Source: Paractinoplanes lichenicola (GTDB taxonomy: Bacteria; Actinomycetota; Actinomycetes; Mycobacteriales; Micromonosporaceae). From it: a DNA stretch of 64,000 bases. Every line of letters begins with the position of its first letter. The stretch's first letter is position 1. Made by a program: the position numbers and the translations under genes. The DNA lies in contig NZ_JAENHO010000008.1 in assembly GCF_016785085.1 (NCBI RefSeq), forward strand, positions 1-64,000, written 5' to 3'. Of this stretch, positions 54,192 through 63,169 are shown one piece after another. The notes beneath the pieces were generated by a model, which was not told the DNA's origin, searched no databases, and saw only the letters and a program-made list of their open reading frames with translations.

Positions 54192-56662
54192 GCGTCTACT
54201 CCTTCGATCGAAAAGGTGAACGAGAAATCCTGGGGGTGCCGCTGGTGGCGCCCGAGCCCGAACTGCTCCTGGGCCAGCAGCGAGGTGCGGTAGAGCCCGA
54301 CGCTGCGGCCGACCACGCCCAGCAGCAGCTCGTACGCGGTGTTGACGAGCACCGCGGCGGCCCCGGCGACGGCGACGGCCACCGCGGCGTGGGGCGAGGG
54401 GATGGCCAGCCCGGCGGCCTGCACCTCGGGGGAGGTGAGCCGCTGCTCCAGCAGCGCGCCGAGGGCCTGGCTGCCGGTGGTGTCGCGGGAGACCCAGACG
54501 GCGATGTCGAGGAAGTCGACGGCCGGCCCGTGATAGATCAGCGCGTTGTCGAGGGGCAGCCGCTCGTCGTCGTGGACGTTGCTGAACCGCATGGTCTCGG
54601 CGTGGTAGGCGGGCACGCCCCCGGCGCCGTTGGTCAGCACCATCGCGTCGACCCGGATGTCGGCGCTGCCCAGTGCCCGGTTGCGGTGCACGATCAGCTC
54701 GCCGATCCGCACGGCGACCCGGCCCGGGTTGGCGCCGCGGGCCGAAAGGAGGCGTACGGGCTGCTCGGGCCGGTCGTCGACGAGGAACGGCGCGGTCTCG
54801 GCCTGCGGCGGCGGGGTCGGGCTGACCACGAAGTCGATCGGCACGACGGCGTAGCGGACCCGGCTCGCCGGCGCGTCGCCGATCTCGCGGGTGGCGCCGG
54901 TGGCGATCTGGCCGAGCAGCCGCTCCAGCGGGGACTCCGGGGCGGTGGCCGAGCGTACGCCCTGTTGCCGCAGCACCCCCACGTCGACCGGACCGTCGCT
55001 GATCAGCGCGAGCACCGTCTCGGGCCGGGCGACCGCCGTGCTGATGCCCTCGGGCCAGGTCACGGTGACGCCGGTGAGCCGCCGGCGGTCCTCGTCCCAC
55101 CCGTACGTGTAGGTCGCGCCCGCGGCGAGCCGGATGCCGCCCGGGTCGGCCGCGGTCAGCGGCTCGATCCGCGAGGCGATGCCGACGTCGAGCAGCGAGA
55201 CGAACATCGCCCGGTCGCCGTTGTTGCGCAGCCGGATGTAGATGCGCTCCTCCCCGTACGCGAAGAGCAGTGCCCCGCTGCGCTCGAGCGGCTCCTCGCG
55301 GCCGTCGCGCACCCGTCCCCACTCGACCTGCACGTCGTGGGTCAGCGGCTTCTGCGGGTCGCCGGTGAGCCGCCGGATCGCGGTGGCCTGGGCGATCCGC
55401 TGCAGGTTGGCCATGATCGAGCCGATCCCGAGCGACGTCGCCGGGTAGGGCTGGTGCAGCGGGTCCGCGTCGTCGTGCACCACCAGGCGGCCCTGCTCGT
55501 CGGCGACCACCGCGACCACGGCCTCCGGGTCGGGCCGCAGCAGCGGACGCAGGTTGATGGCCTTGGTCAGCTCGGCCGCGGCCGGGTGGCCGAGGGGCAG
55601 CCGCACCGGCAGAGCGGAGGCGGCGGCCCGGGTGCGGTGCGCGCGGGCGTCGGCCGGCAGGTCCCGTCCGGGGCCGGCCGCCCGCAGCCGCGCGGTCGCC
55701 GAGGTCGGCTGCACGCTGGTGACCGTGGCGGTGCCGAGCGCCGGCCCGTCCTGGGGCCCGGTGGCGCCGCCCGGCATGATCGTGAACTCGTCGTGCGGCT
55801 CCACCCCGAGCAGCGGCGCGCCCAGCAGCTGGATCTGCTCCGGCGTCACGGCCACCACCGGCAGCGAGCTCAGCGGGTCGAGGTCGGTCGTCTCGAACGG
55901 CGCCCGCGCCGACGGGCCCTCCGCCTCGGGCCGCTGCACCGGTTGCATCTCCTGCACGTCCCGGCGCACCGCGTCGAGCAGCGTCGCCCAGCTCACCCGC
56001 AGGCCTTGGTGGTCGCGCAGGGCCCGGGTCAGCGCGTCGGTCAGCAGCCCCATCTCGACGCCGTCGCGGTTCGCGGTCTCCCAGGCCGACTCGGACGGCG
56101 AGCAGGCCACCACCCGTACGGCGTGGGGGTTGCTGATCAGGGAACGCGGGTCGTGCTTCAGCCCGGCCAGCACCTCGGCGTTGTGCCGCCGGACCTTGTC
56201 GTAGCCGAGCTTGACGGTCGGCGACCGCAGCAGCGCCTTGACCCGCATCTCGGACTGCCGCGACATGTGCGCGGCGTGGCAGCAGTCGAGCACGACCGTG
56301 GTGTTGAGCGCGACGTCGGTCAGCCGGGCCAGCAGGACTGACAGCTCGACGCCGGTGATCCCCCGGAACTCGCCGGTGTCGTCGAAGTCGTCGGGCACGA
56401 TGAACGGCTGGTCGGGTCCGTCCTCGGCCTGGGCCCGGCCGCCGTGCCCGCTGTAGTAGAGGACGTAGGCGTCGTCCGGGCGCGCGTCCACGATGAGCTT
56501 CTCGTACGCGTCGAGGACGGCCGCGCGGGTCGCGTCCGGCGTGACCAGCCGGGTCACCTGGAACCCCCGCGGTTCCAGGGCCGCGGCCATCGCCTCGACG
56601 TCGTTGCGCACACCGGTCAGGCCGTCGTTCTGCGAACCGATCAGGAGGGCTTTTCGCGTCAT
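54188..56662 (-). CDS. Caspase-like (metacaspase) protease with C-terminal beta-rich arm
   Basis: 824-residue protein. Residues 1-235 form a peptidase C14 caspase domain: opening strand KALLIGSQNDGLTGVRND, catalytic His73 in YYSGHGG, acidic loop PDDFDDTGEF, and catalytic Cys128 in VLDCCHAAH. The remainder is long and beta-rich with DUF-like repeats and a short hydrophobic region near residue 780 (AAVAVAVAGAAAVLVNTA) that may touch the membrane. ATG 56662 lies exactly 7 nt after GTCCGTCAGA. Probably a regulated effector protease. Confidence 0.85.
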   Translation of the reverse strand: MTRKALLIGSQNDGLTGVRNDVEAMAAALEPRGFQVTRLVTPDATRAAVLDAYEKLIVDARPDDAYVLYYSGHGGRAQAEDGPDQPFIVPDDFDDTGEFRGITGVELSVLLARLTDVALNTTVVLDCCHAAHMSRQSEMRVKALLRSPTVKLGYDKVRRHNAEVLAGLKHDPRSLISNPHAVRVVACSPSESAWETANRDGVEMGLLTDALTRALRDHQGLRVSWATLLDAVRRDVQEMQPVQRPEAEGPSARAPFETTDLDPLSSLPVVAVTPEQIQLLGAPLLGVEPHDEFTIMPGGATGPQDGPALGTATVTSVQPTSATARLRAAGPGRDLPADARAHRTRAAASALPVRLPLGHPAAAELTKAINLRPLLRPDPEAVVAVVADEQGRLVVHDDADPLHQPYPATSLGIGSIMANLQRIAQATAIRRLTGDPQKPLTHDVQVEWGRVRDGREEPLERSGALLFAYGEERIYIRLRNNGDRAMFVSLLDVGIASRIEPLTAADPGGIRLAAGATYTYGWDEDRRRLTGVTVTWPEGISTAVARPETVLALISDGPVDVGVLRQQGVRSATAPESPLERLLGQIATGATREIGDAPASRVRYAVVPIDFVVSPTPPPQAETAPFLVDDRPEQPVRLLSARGANPGRVAVRIGELIVHRNRALGSADIRVDAMVLTNGAGGVPAYHAETMRFSNVHDDERLPLDNALIYHGPAVDFLDIAVWVSRDTTGSQALGALLEQRLTSPEVQAAGLAIPSPHAAVAVAVAGAAAVLVNTAYELLLGVVGRSVGLYRTSLLAQEQFGLGRHQRHPQDFSFTFSIEGVDA

Positions 56663-56669
56663 GCCTGCC

Positions 56670-56679
56670 TCTGACGGAC
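56670..56679 (-). promoter_or_regulatory. Shared GTCCGTCAG element (promoter 8)
   Basis: Minus-strand GTCCGTCAGA (56679 to 56670) precedes the caspase gene's ATG by 7 nt, identical to the spacing at promoters 6 and 7. It lies in the 24-nt gap after the LAL regulator's stop, so the caspase pair has its own promoter although its gene follows in the same direction. Confidence 0.7.
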
Positions 56680-56686
56680 GGGACGG

Positions 56687-59545
56687 TCAGGCCTCGGGGA
56701 AGACGTTGTCCGTCCGCGCCTTGGCCGAGGCCTTGCCCTGGCTGTTCACGCCCATCTTTCGATAGACGCGCTTGATCTGGGTCTGCACGGTGCTGCGGGC
56801 GACGCCGCGGGCCCTCGCTATGCGAGCCGCGTCCTCGCCTTCGTACAGCAGCCGGAGAATCTCGAACTCGGTCTCGGTCAGCCCATAGGGCCGATCGGCC
56901 AGGTCGCGACCGAGCCGCCGGGCCAGCCGGACCACGTCGTTCAGCAGCGGCTCCGCGCCCAGGCGACCGGCCTCGCGGTGGGCCTCCAGCAGCGGCTCCT
57001 GAGTCCCACCGGGGGCCGCGGCCTGCCGATAGCGGGCGTAGGCGGCCTCGTACGGCCGGTCCAGCCCCTGCCAGCCCCGGGCCACCTGGTCCCACACCGT
57101 CGTCGTGTCCGCGTCCTGCAGCCGTAGCCGTTCCGCCTGGCAGAGCCGGATGAGCTGGTCGATCTCCGCCGTGGGCTCGGCCGGTCGCGCCTCGAATCCC
57201 TCGCGGGCCAGCTGATCCCCGACCGCCATGGCACGGTCGCGATCGGTCTGCGCGAGATCGGCCGCGCAGCGCAGCCCGACCGCGCACAGCCGCAGCCGCT
57301 CCAGGCTGTTCTCCCCGCCGCGCAGGGCCTCGACGCCGCGCGCGACCTCCCGTACGGCCGCGGGCAGGTGGCCGGCGCCGAGCGCGAGCCGGGCCCGGAT
57401 CGTGTGCAGCGGGCCGAGGAACCGGGGGTCGCCGTTGAGCTCCACCGCCTCGATCGAGGCCAGCAGCTCACGGGCCGGGTCGTAGTCGCCGCGGGCCACC
57501 TTGATCTCGGCCAGGGTCAGCCGCGGATAGATGCTCTCGGCCGGCGGCCGGTCCAGCAGCACCTCGTTGACGATCTTCTCGGCCTCGTCCCATTCGCCCA
57601 GCATGAGCCGGGCGACGCTGGCGTTGTTGGCCAGGATCATGGCCTGGGTGGTGGCGCCGAGGTCGAGCTTGCGCGCCTCGGCCAGCCCGGTTTGTGCCGC
57701 CTGGGCGGCCGCGCGCAGCCGGCCGGCGTTCTCCAGGATCAGCCCCAGGTTCGCGTACGCCCGCAGCAGGTCCTCGAGGTGACTCTCGGCGCGGGCGATC
57801 GTGATGGCCTGGTTGAGCCGCTCGACGCCGTCCTCGACGTCGCCGAGCATGCCGCGCGCGAGCCCCGAGACGCCGAGGGCCCGGCCCTCCTCGGCCCGGG
57901 CCCCGGCCTCGATCGCCACGCGCAGGGCGGCGTCGGCCAGGTCGCTGCCCTCGGCGTAGTGCCCGTCGTGCAGCCGGGCCAGGGCGATGCCGGCCAGCAC
58001 CCGGGCCTTGACCGCCGAGTCCGGCCGCCCGTCGAGCAGGTCGGCCGCCTCCCGATACTCCTGGGCCGCTTCCTGGCGGCGGCCCGCCTCCCACAGATAG
58101 TTGGCGTGCCGCTCCTTGAGGTCGGCCTGACCCGGCCCGGCCTCGGCGATCGCCGCCTCGATGTGCTCGAGGGCCCGGTCGGTGTTGCCCGACCAGCGCG
58201 CGGCCTCGGCCGCGACGGCCAGCAGCCGTACGTGGGAGAGCCCGGCCGCCTCGTGCGCGCCGGTGACCCGGTGCCACAGGGTGAGCGCCCGGTCGAACTG
58301 CACCCCGGCCGACCTGAACGCGAAGGTGCGCATCGCCTGCTCGCCGGCCTGCACGGCCGAGGCGAACGCCTCCGGCCAGCTGGCGGCCTGATACCAGTGG
58401 CTGGCCAGCTCGGCCGCCGCGGACCCCTCGGCCAGGCTCAGGCTGGGGTCGGCGGCCAGCGCGCGGGCCATCGCCGCGTGCAGGTCGACCTTGGTGTCGC
58501 GGTTGGTCGTCTGATACACCGACTCGCGCAGCAGCGCGTGCCGGAACCGGTAGGTGTCCTCGTCGCGTCCGGTGATCAGCATCTGCCGGTCGAAGCACTC
58601 CTGCACGGCGGCGCCCAGGGCGTCCCGCTCGAGCCCGCTGACCAGGCGGAGCAGGCGGCGGCTGACCGTCCGGCCGGCCACCGCGGCGACCTGCAGCACC
58701 CGCATCGCGTCGTCGCCGAGCCCGGTCAGCCGGGTCAGCACGATCGACCGCAGGTCGGCCGACAGGCGCACGCTCTCGGGGCTGGTCAGCGCGTCCGCCG
58801 CGAGCAGCTGCTCGGCGTAGAAGGGGTTGCCCTCCGACCACTCGAGACACCGCCGCACGAGGGCCGGGTCGGGCTCGCCGGCGCCGCCGTTGAGCAGCCC
58901 GCGCAGCTCGGGCAGGGTGAACGGGGCGAGCTCGGCCCGCACGACCCGCCGGATGAAGTTCCCGCTGTTCAGCAGCTGCCACAGCGGGTCGGTGCGGCCG
59001 AGCTCGGCCGAGCGGAAGCTGCCGACCAGCAGCAGGCGGCGCCCCTCGGTGCGGGCCTGGGCCAGGTGCCGCACGAGGTCGAGGGTGGACGGGTCGGCCC
59101 AGTGCAGGTCCTCGATGATCAGCACGAGCGGCCCGTCGACGTGCTGCAGCATCCGCCGCACGTTGACGAACACCTGCTGCGGTCCGGAGATGTGGTCGCC
59201 GCCGTCGAAGAAGTCGCTCAGCCGCCGGTATTCCTCGGTCCGCTCGCCGAACTCGCGGCCGAAGACCTCCAGGATCTCGAGCAGCGGGCCGTACGGCATG
59301 GGGTCGCCGAAGTGCTCCTCGCACACCCCGGCCAGCACCCGGGCCCCCGACTCGCGGGCCCGGCCGGCGAACTCGCTCAGCAGCCGGCTCTTGCCGATGC
59401 CGGCGTCCCCGCCGATCAGCACCGTCTTGGCCGTGCCCTGCCGCACCTCGTCGAGGCGCCGGGTCAGCATGTCCAGCTCGGCGCCGCGGCCGATGAAGGC
59501 GGGCCGGGCCGGTGATCCGTCGGGCATGGACACACGATCGCGCAT
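56687..59545 (-). CDS. LAL-family LuxR transcriptional regulator
   Basis: About 952-residue regulator of the LAL type. An N-terminal AAA ATPase has Walker A GGDAGIGKS (about residues 45-53) and Walker B LVLIIEDLHWADPS; the central part is TPR-rich; the C-terminus is a LuxR helix-turn-helix (LTETEFEILRLLYEGE, then ARARGVARSTVQTQIKRVYR, then KMG). Start uncertain: ATG 59545 is used, with GTG 59566 and ATG 59527 as alternatives, none with a clear ribosome binding site. LAL proteins usually activate neighbouring genes in response to a ligand; its place beside the caspase promoter makes it a candidate regulator of the locus. It lacks the shared element itself. Confidence 0.85.
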   Translation of the reverse strand: MRDRVSMPDGSPARPAFIGRGAELDMLTRRLDEVRQGTAKTVLIGGDAGIGKSRLLSEFAGRARESGARVLAGVCEEHFGDPMPYGPLLEILEVFGREFGERTEEYRRLSDFFDGGDHISGPQQVFVNVRRMLQHVDGPLVLIIEDLHWADPSTLDLVRHLAQARTEGRRLLLVGSFRSAELGRTDPLWQLLNSGNFIRRVVRAELAPFTLPELRGLLNGGAGEPDPALVRRCLEWSEGNPFYAEQLLAADALTSPESVRLSADLRSIVLTRLTGLGDDAMRVLQVAAVAGRTVSRRLLRLVSGLERDALGAAVQECFDRQMLITGRDEDTYRFRHALLRESVYQTTNRDTKVDLHAAMARALAADPSLSLAEGSAAAELASHWYQAASWPEAFASAVQAGEQAMRTFAFRSAGVQFDRALTLWHRVTGAHEAAGLSHVRLLAVAAEAARWSGNTDRALEHIEAAIAEAGPGQADLKERHANYLWEAGRRQEAAQEYREAADLLDGRPDSAVKARVLAGIALARLHDGHYAEGSDLADAALRVAIEAGARAEEGRALGVSGLARGMLGDVEDGVERLNQAITIARAESHLEDLLRAYANLGLILENAGRLRAAAQAAQTGLAEARKLDLGATTQAMILANNASVARLMLGEWDEAEKIVNEVLLDRPPAESIYPRLTLAEIKVARGDYDPARELLASIEAVELNGDPRFLGPLHTIRARLALGAGHLPAAVREVARGVEALRGGENSLERLRLCAVGLRCAADLAQTDRDRAMAVGDQLAREGFEARPAEPTAEIDQLIRLCQAERLRLQDADTTTVWDQVARGWQGLDRPYEAAYARYRQAAAPGGTQEPLLEAHREAGRLGAEPLLNDVVRLARRLGRDLADRPYGLTETEFEILRLLYEGEDAARIARARGVARSTVQTQIKRVYRKMGVNSQGKASAKARTDNVFPEA

Positions 59546-59636
59546 CGGCGGCGCCGCCTGAACCACCGCTCAGCCGACGGCCGGATCGCCTCGGTCACCG
59601 GATTCGTCGCTTCGGGCGATGCATTCTGCTTAAGGT

Positions 59637-59670
59637 GGCGCCCCGGTCCCTGGCGGGGAACCGGGGCGCC
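59637..59670 (-). terminator. Hairpin terminator after the lysyl-oxidase-like gene
   Basis: Arms GGCGCCCCGGT (59637-59647) and complement (59660-59670), 11 bp, 12-nt loop, 8 nt downstream of the lysyl-oxidase-like stop in the minus direction. No T-run. It separates that gene from the LAL regulator. Confidence 0.6.
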
Positions 59671-59678
59671 GGCTTGCG

Positions 59679-61265
59679 TCAGCCCTTGATGCCGTGGACC
59701 GGGGGCACGGTCAGGGTGCGCTTCTCGGGCGTGCCGCCCAGGATGATCTCGCGCAGCGACGAGTTGTTGGTGGTGTCCAGCTCGGCCAGCTTGTTCTCCG
59801 GGTTGGCCAGCGTCTGGATGTAGTAGGTGCCGTTGGGCAGGTCGGTGATCTCGAACGACTGACCCGGCCGGAACTGGCTGTAGGTGTCGCCGTTGCCGAT
59901 GTCGAGAACCTCCCGTACGGCGATCACGGTGTTCGCGCCGCACGAGGTGGACAGGTCGGTGTTCTCCGGCCGCCACTTGGCGTTCGGGATCGTGAAGTCG
60001 ACCGCGTCGGTGTTGGCCAGGCAGAACGCCTCTTTACCGCTGCGCACGGCGAGCTTCTGGGTCGAGTCGAGCAGGTTGTACTGCGCGAAGTCGGTGAAGT
60101 GCCAGTGCAGGTGGCCCTCCCGCGGGTCCCACTCCATCGTGCCCGCGGGCCGGCTGCCGACCTGGTTGCCCTTGGCATCGAAGAAGTACTGATACGCGTC
60201 CATCAGATCGGTTCCCGTACGCCGGAAGCCGTCGACCAGCAGCGGCGAGGTGCCCGCGTTCCAGACCGTGGCGCCGAAGTTCACGTACGTCTTGCCGTCC
60301 TCCTCGGACAGCGAGATCTCCCACGCCGGCAGCGACCGCAGGTCCGGCCGCGGCCCGCCCTTCGGGGTCGCCTTGAGCGGCGTCGGGCGCTTGGCCGGCG
60401 CGCGCAGCTCGGGCACGTACGCGGAGACCTGGCGCTTGGCGTCGCCCTCGGCGGTGTGGATCGAGTGCTCGTCCGGCTTCTCGACCGCGGCGACCCGCGC
60501 GTCGGCGGCCTTCACGCGGGCCAGGCCGGCCCGGTCGGTCTCGGCGTCCACCACGGTCACCCCGACCTTGGCGGTGGCCTGGTCCTGGGGGATGCCGAAC
60601 AGCTCGCGATAGACCGGGCTCACGGTGGCGGTGGCGGTGTACTGGCCGACCGGCAGGTCGAACTGCTGGCCCTCGGGGAGCTGCGGCTGGTCGGTCACGG
60701 CCGCGTCCCAGCCCGCCTGCACGCCCCAGACCGCGCCCAGCGTGAACGGGTTGTAGTTGCCGCAGCTGGTCGGGTACGGGTTCGCCGCGGGGGCGTCGGG
60801 CCGGGTGCGCCCGGACGACCACGTGTTGCCGCAGAACGAGGTCTTGTACTCGGTGACCACCTTGCCCGCCTGGTCGGCGATGCTGATGGTGGTGAAGTCC
60901 TTGAGGCCGGAGAAGTCGGTGACCATCCCGGCCGGCAGCGCGACCTTCGACTTCTTGCCGTTCTTGACCACCGTCCGCTCGGCCACGATCGGCTTGTCGT
61001 AGCCGCTGCGCTTGGCCCAGATCTCCAGCGGGTCCTTGCCCGCGATCACATGCAGGCCCAGGTCGAACGAGAAGTAGATCTCGCCGTCGTAGTCGTACCG
61101 CTCGGCGGTCACCTGGGAGGTGGCGGCGACGAACGACAGCGGGGGCGGGGTGGCCGCGGCCTGGGCCACCCCGACTCCGGCCGCGGTCAGCGCCAGCGCG
61201 GCGGCCACGGCGCCGTACGTCATCAGGCGCGAGCGGCGGCGGCGCTTCTTCAGCGGATCCGTCAT
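59679..61265 (-). CDS. Secreted lysyl-oxidase-family protein
   Basis: 528-residue exported protein. A basic N-terminus and hydrophobic segment (MTYGAVAAALALTAAGVGVA) form the signal, ending near AQA-AA. The C-terminal 200 residues are a lysyl oxidase domain with the copper-binding segment REGHLHWHFTDFAQY and family pattern LANPENKLAELDTTNN. The middle 250 residues are family-typical for actinobacteria. Lysyl oxidases oxidise lysine side chains; bacterial members may use small peptides or amines. ATG 61265 with AAGGA upstream. Monocistronic, apparently unrelated to the large locus. Confidence 0.85.
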   Translation of the reverse strand: MTDPLKKRRRRSRLMTYGAVAAALALTAAGVGVAQAAATPPPLSFVAATSQVTAERYDYDGEIYFSFDLGLHVIAGKDPLEIWAKRSGYDKPIVAERTVVKNGKKSKVALPAGMVTDFSGLKDFTTISIADQAGKVVTEYKTSFCGNTWSSGRTRPDAPAANPYPTSCGNYNPFTLGAVWGVQAGWDAAVTDQPQLPEGQQFDLPVGQYTATATVSPVYRELFGIPQDQATAKVGVTVVDAETDRAGLARVKAADARVAAVEKPDEHSIHTAEGDAKRQVSAYVPELRAPAKRPTPLKATPKGGPRPDLRSLPAWEISLSEEDGKTYVNFGATVWNAGTSPLLVDGFRRTGTDLMDAYQYFFDAKGNQVGSRPAGTMEWDPREGHLHWHFTDFAQYNLLDSTQKLAVRSGKEAFCLANTDAVDFTIPNAKWRPENTDLSTSCGANTVIAVREVLDIGNGDTYSQFRPGQSFEITDLPNGTYYIQTLANPENKLAELDTTNNSSLREIILGGTPEKRTLTVPPVHGIKG

Positions 61266-61550
61266 GGGGTCCTTCCGGTCGGGCGGCCGCCGGGGGAGCG
61301 GCCGCTGCCGACACATCTAAGGTTCGGAATGTATGGATCCTGTGAGGTTTCTGTGCGATGGCACGAACCCGTGAGAAATTCGCACCTCCGGCCGAGCCGG
61401 GCTCCACCGAGACATCGGCCGAAAGTCAGATGCGCCGACCGTCCGATGTGTGAACCGAGTCCTTGATCACCTATCGGTGCGGTCGTCATTAGGATCGAAC
61501 GCGATGGATTAGCATGTCGTGATCCACGCGCGGACATCGGGGAGAGACGC

Positions 61551-62366
61551 ATGAACATGGCCAAGCAGGCCCGGCTGGCGGCCGTCGCGCTGCTCGCGAT
61601 CGGCGCCGTCGCGGGTTGCGCCAAGGACGACACGAGCACCACCACCGACAGCGGGGTCAAGCTGATCAAGTCGGGCGCCATCGTCACCTGCACCCACCTG
61701 CCCTACGCGCCCTTCCAGTCCAAGGACGCCAGTGGCAAGGTGGTCGGCTTCGACGTGGCGCTGATCGACCTGGTCGCCACGAAGCTGAGCGTCACCCAGG
61801 AGATCGTGGACACCCCGTTCGAGGGCATCAAGTCGGGTGCCGACCTCAATTCCGGCAAGTGCGACGTGGCCGCGGCCGGCATGACCATCACCGACGAGCG
61901 CAAGCAGGTGCTCGACTTCTCCGACCCGTATTTCGACGCCACCCAGGCCCTCAACACGCTGCCCGGCAAAGAGGTCAAGACGCTGGAGGAGCTCAAGGGC
62001 AAGCGGATCGGCGTGCAGGGCGGCACCACCGGCGACGACTACATCAAGGCGCAGGTCAAGGAGAAGAGCCTCGACCTCGAGGTGGTGGCGTACAAGGACC
62101 TCGCCGCGCTGCAGCAGGCGCTGGCCACCAACCAGGTGGCGGCGGCCGTCGGCGACCTGCCGGTGTGGAACGACTACATCAAGGCCAACCCGGGCAAGGC
62201 GGTCGTCACGGCCGGCTTCGACACCGGCGAGCAGTACGGCTTCGCCGTCAAGAAGGGCAACGCCGAGCTGCTCAAGGCGGTCAACGACGCCATCTCGGCG
62301 TCGCGCACCGACGGCACGTACGACAAGATCTACGCGGAATGGATCGGCGAGAAGCCGGCCGCGTAA
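61551..62366 (+). CDS. Polar amino acid ABC transporter substrate-binding lipoprotein
   Basis: 271-residue SBP (bacterial solute-binding family 3). Lipobox AVAGC after a short signal sequence; family motif GFDVALIDLVATKL, and the hallmark of glutamate/glutamine-type binders, KSGADLNSGKCDVAAAGMTI. Ends with EWIGEKPAA. ATG 61551 with GGGAGAG upstream. First gene of a three-gene operon with the permease and ATPase. Probably binds glutamate, glutamine or a similar amino acid. Confidence 0.9.
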   Translation: MNMAKQARLAAVALLAIGAVAGCAKDDTSTTTDSGVKLIKSGAIVTCTHLPYAPFQSKDASGKVVGFDVALIDLVATKLSVTQEIVDTPFEGIKSGADLNSGKCDVAAAGMTITDERKQVLDFSDPYFDATQALNTLPGKEVKTLEELKGKRIGVQGGTTGDDYIKAQVKEKSLDLEVVAYKDLAALQQALATNQVAAAVGDLPVWNDYIKANPGKAVVTAGFDTGEQYGFAVKKGNAELLKAVNDAISASRTDGTYDKIYAEWIGEKPAA

Positions 62367-62369
62367 GCC

Positions 62370-63164
62370 ATGAAGCTGACTCCACGACGCCGGCGGCGGC
62401 TCTTCCGCGTCGCCGGCTACGTCGTCTTCGCCCTGGTCATCGTCGGGGTGGCGGCCGCCGCCGACTGGGGGCGGCTGTCCGACGCGTTCCTCCGGTCCGA
62501 CGTCGCCCGGAGCATGTTCCCCGAGGCGATCACGGTCGCGCTGCGCAACACGATCGCGTACACGCTGCTGGCGTTCGCGTTCGGCCTGACCATGGGGCTC
62601 GTCCTGGCGCTGATGCGGCTGTCGACGATCCTGCCCTACCGCTGGTTCGCCACGGCGTACATCGAGCTCTTCCGCGGCCTGCCGTCGCTGCTGGTGCTGT
62701 TCATGGTCGGCTACGGCGTGCCGCTGGCCTTCCCCGACCGCGAGATCCCGGGCGGCGTCTACGGCTCGGTCACCGTCGGGCTCGGCCTGACCGCGGCCGC
62801 CTACATGGCCGAGACCCTGCGCGCGGGCATCCAGGCCGTCCCCAAGGGCCAGCTCGAGGCCGCCCGTACGCTCGGCATGTCGCACCCGCGGGCGATGATC
62901 TCGATCGTGCTGCCCCAGGCGTTCCGCATCGTGATCCCGCCCCTGACCAACGAGATCATCCTGCTCACCAAGGACACCTCCCTCGTGTACGTGCTGGGGG
63001 TCACGTCGTCGACCATCGAGCTGACCAAGTTCGCCGGCGACGCGCTCAACCAGCGGGTCAACCCGACCCCGCTGGTCGTGGCCGGGCTGCTCTACCTGGT
63101 CATCACGCTCCCGCTGTCGCAGGTCGTGCGGGGGCTGGAACGCCGGGCGGCGAGGGAGAGGTGA
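62370..63164 (+). CDS. Polar amino acid ABC transporter permease
   Basis: 264-residue inner-membrane permease of the HisM/GlnP type with about five transmembrane helices; the EAA loop that docks the ATPase is visible (RAGIQAVPKGQLEAARTLGM), and the segment AYIELFRGLPSLLVLFMV is typical of the family. ATG 62370 lies 3 nt after the binding protein's stop. The end overlaps the GTG alternative start of the ATPase. Confidence 0.9.
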   Translation: MKLTPRRRRRLFRVAGYVVFALVIVGVAAAADWGRLSDAFLRSDVARSMFPEAITVALRNTIAYTLLAFAFGLTMGLVLALMRLSTILPYRWFATAYIELFRGLPSLLVLFMVGYGVPLAFPDREIPGGVYGSVTVGLGLTAAAYMAETLRAGIQAVPKGQLEAARTLGMSHPRAMISIVLPQAFRIVIPPLTNEIILLTKDTSLVYVLGVTSSTIELTKFAGDALNQRVNPTPLVVAGLLYLVITLPLSQVVRGLERRAARER

Positions 63165-63169
63165 CCGGC

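Noticed and set aside
53967..57287. 1106-codon open frame covering the caspase region
   Set aside because: Only its last 74 codons are a real gene; the rest is an Arg/Gly/Ala-rich shadow of the caspase frame.
61463..61495. Promoter TTGATC ... TAGGAT before the amino acid transporter
   Set aside because: The boxes are 21 nt apart, too far for a standard promoter.
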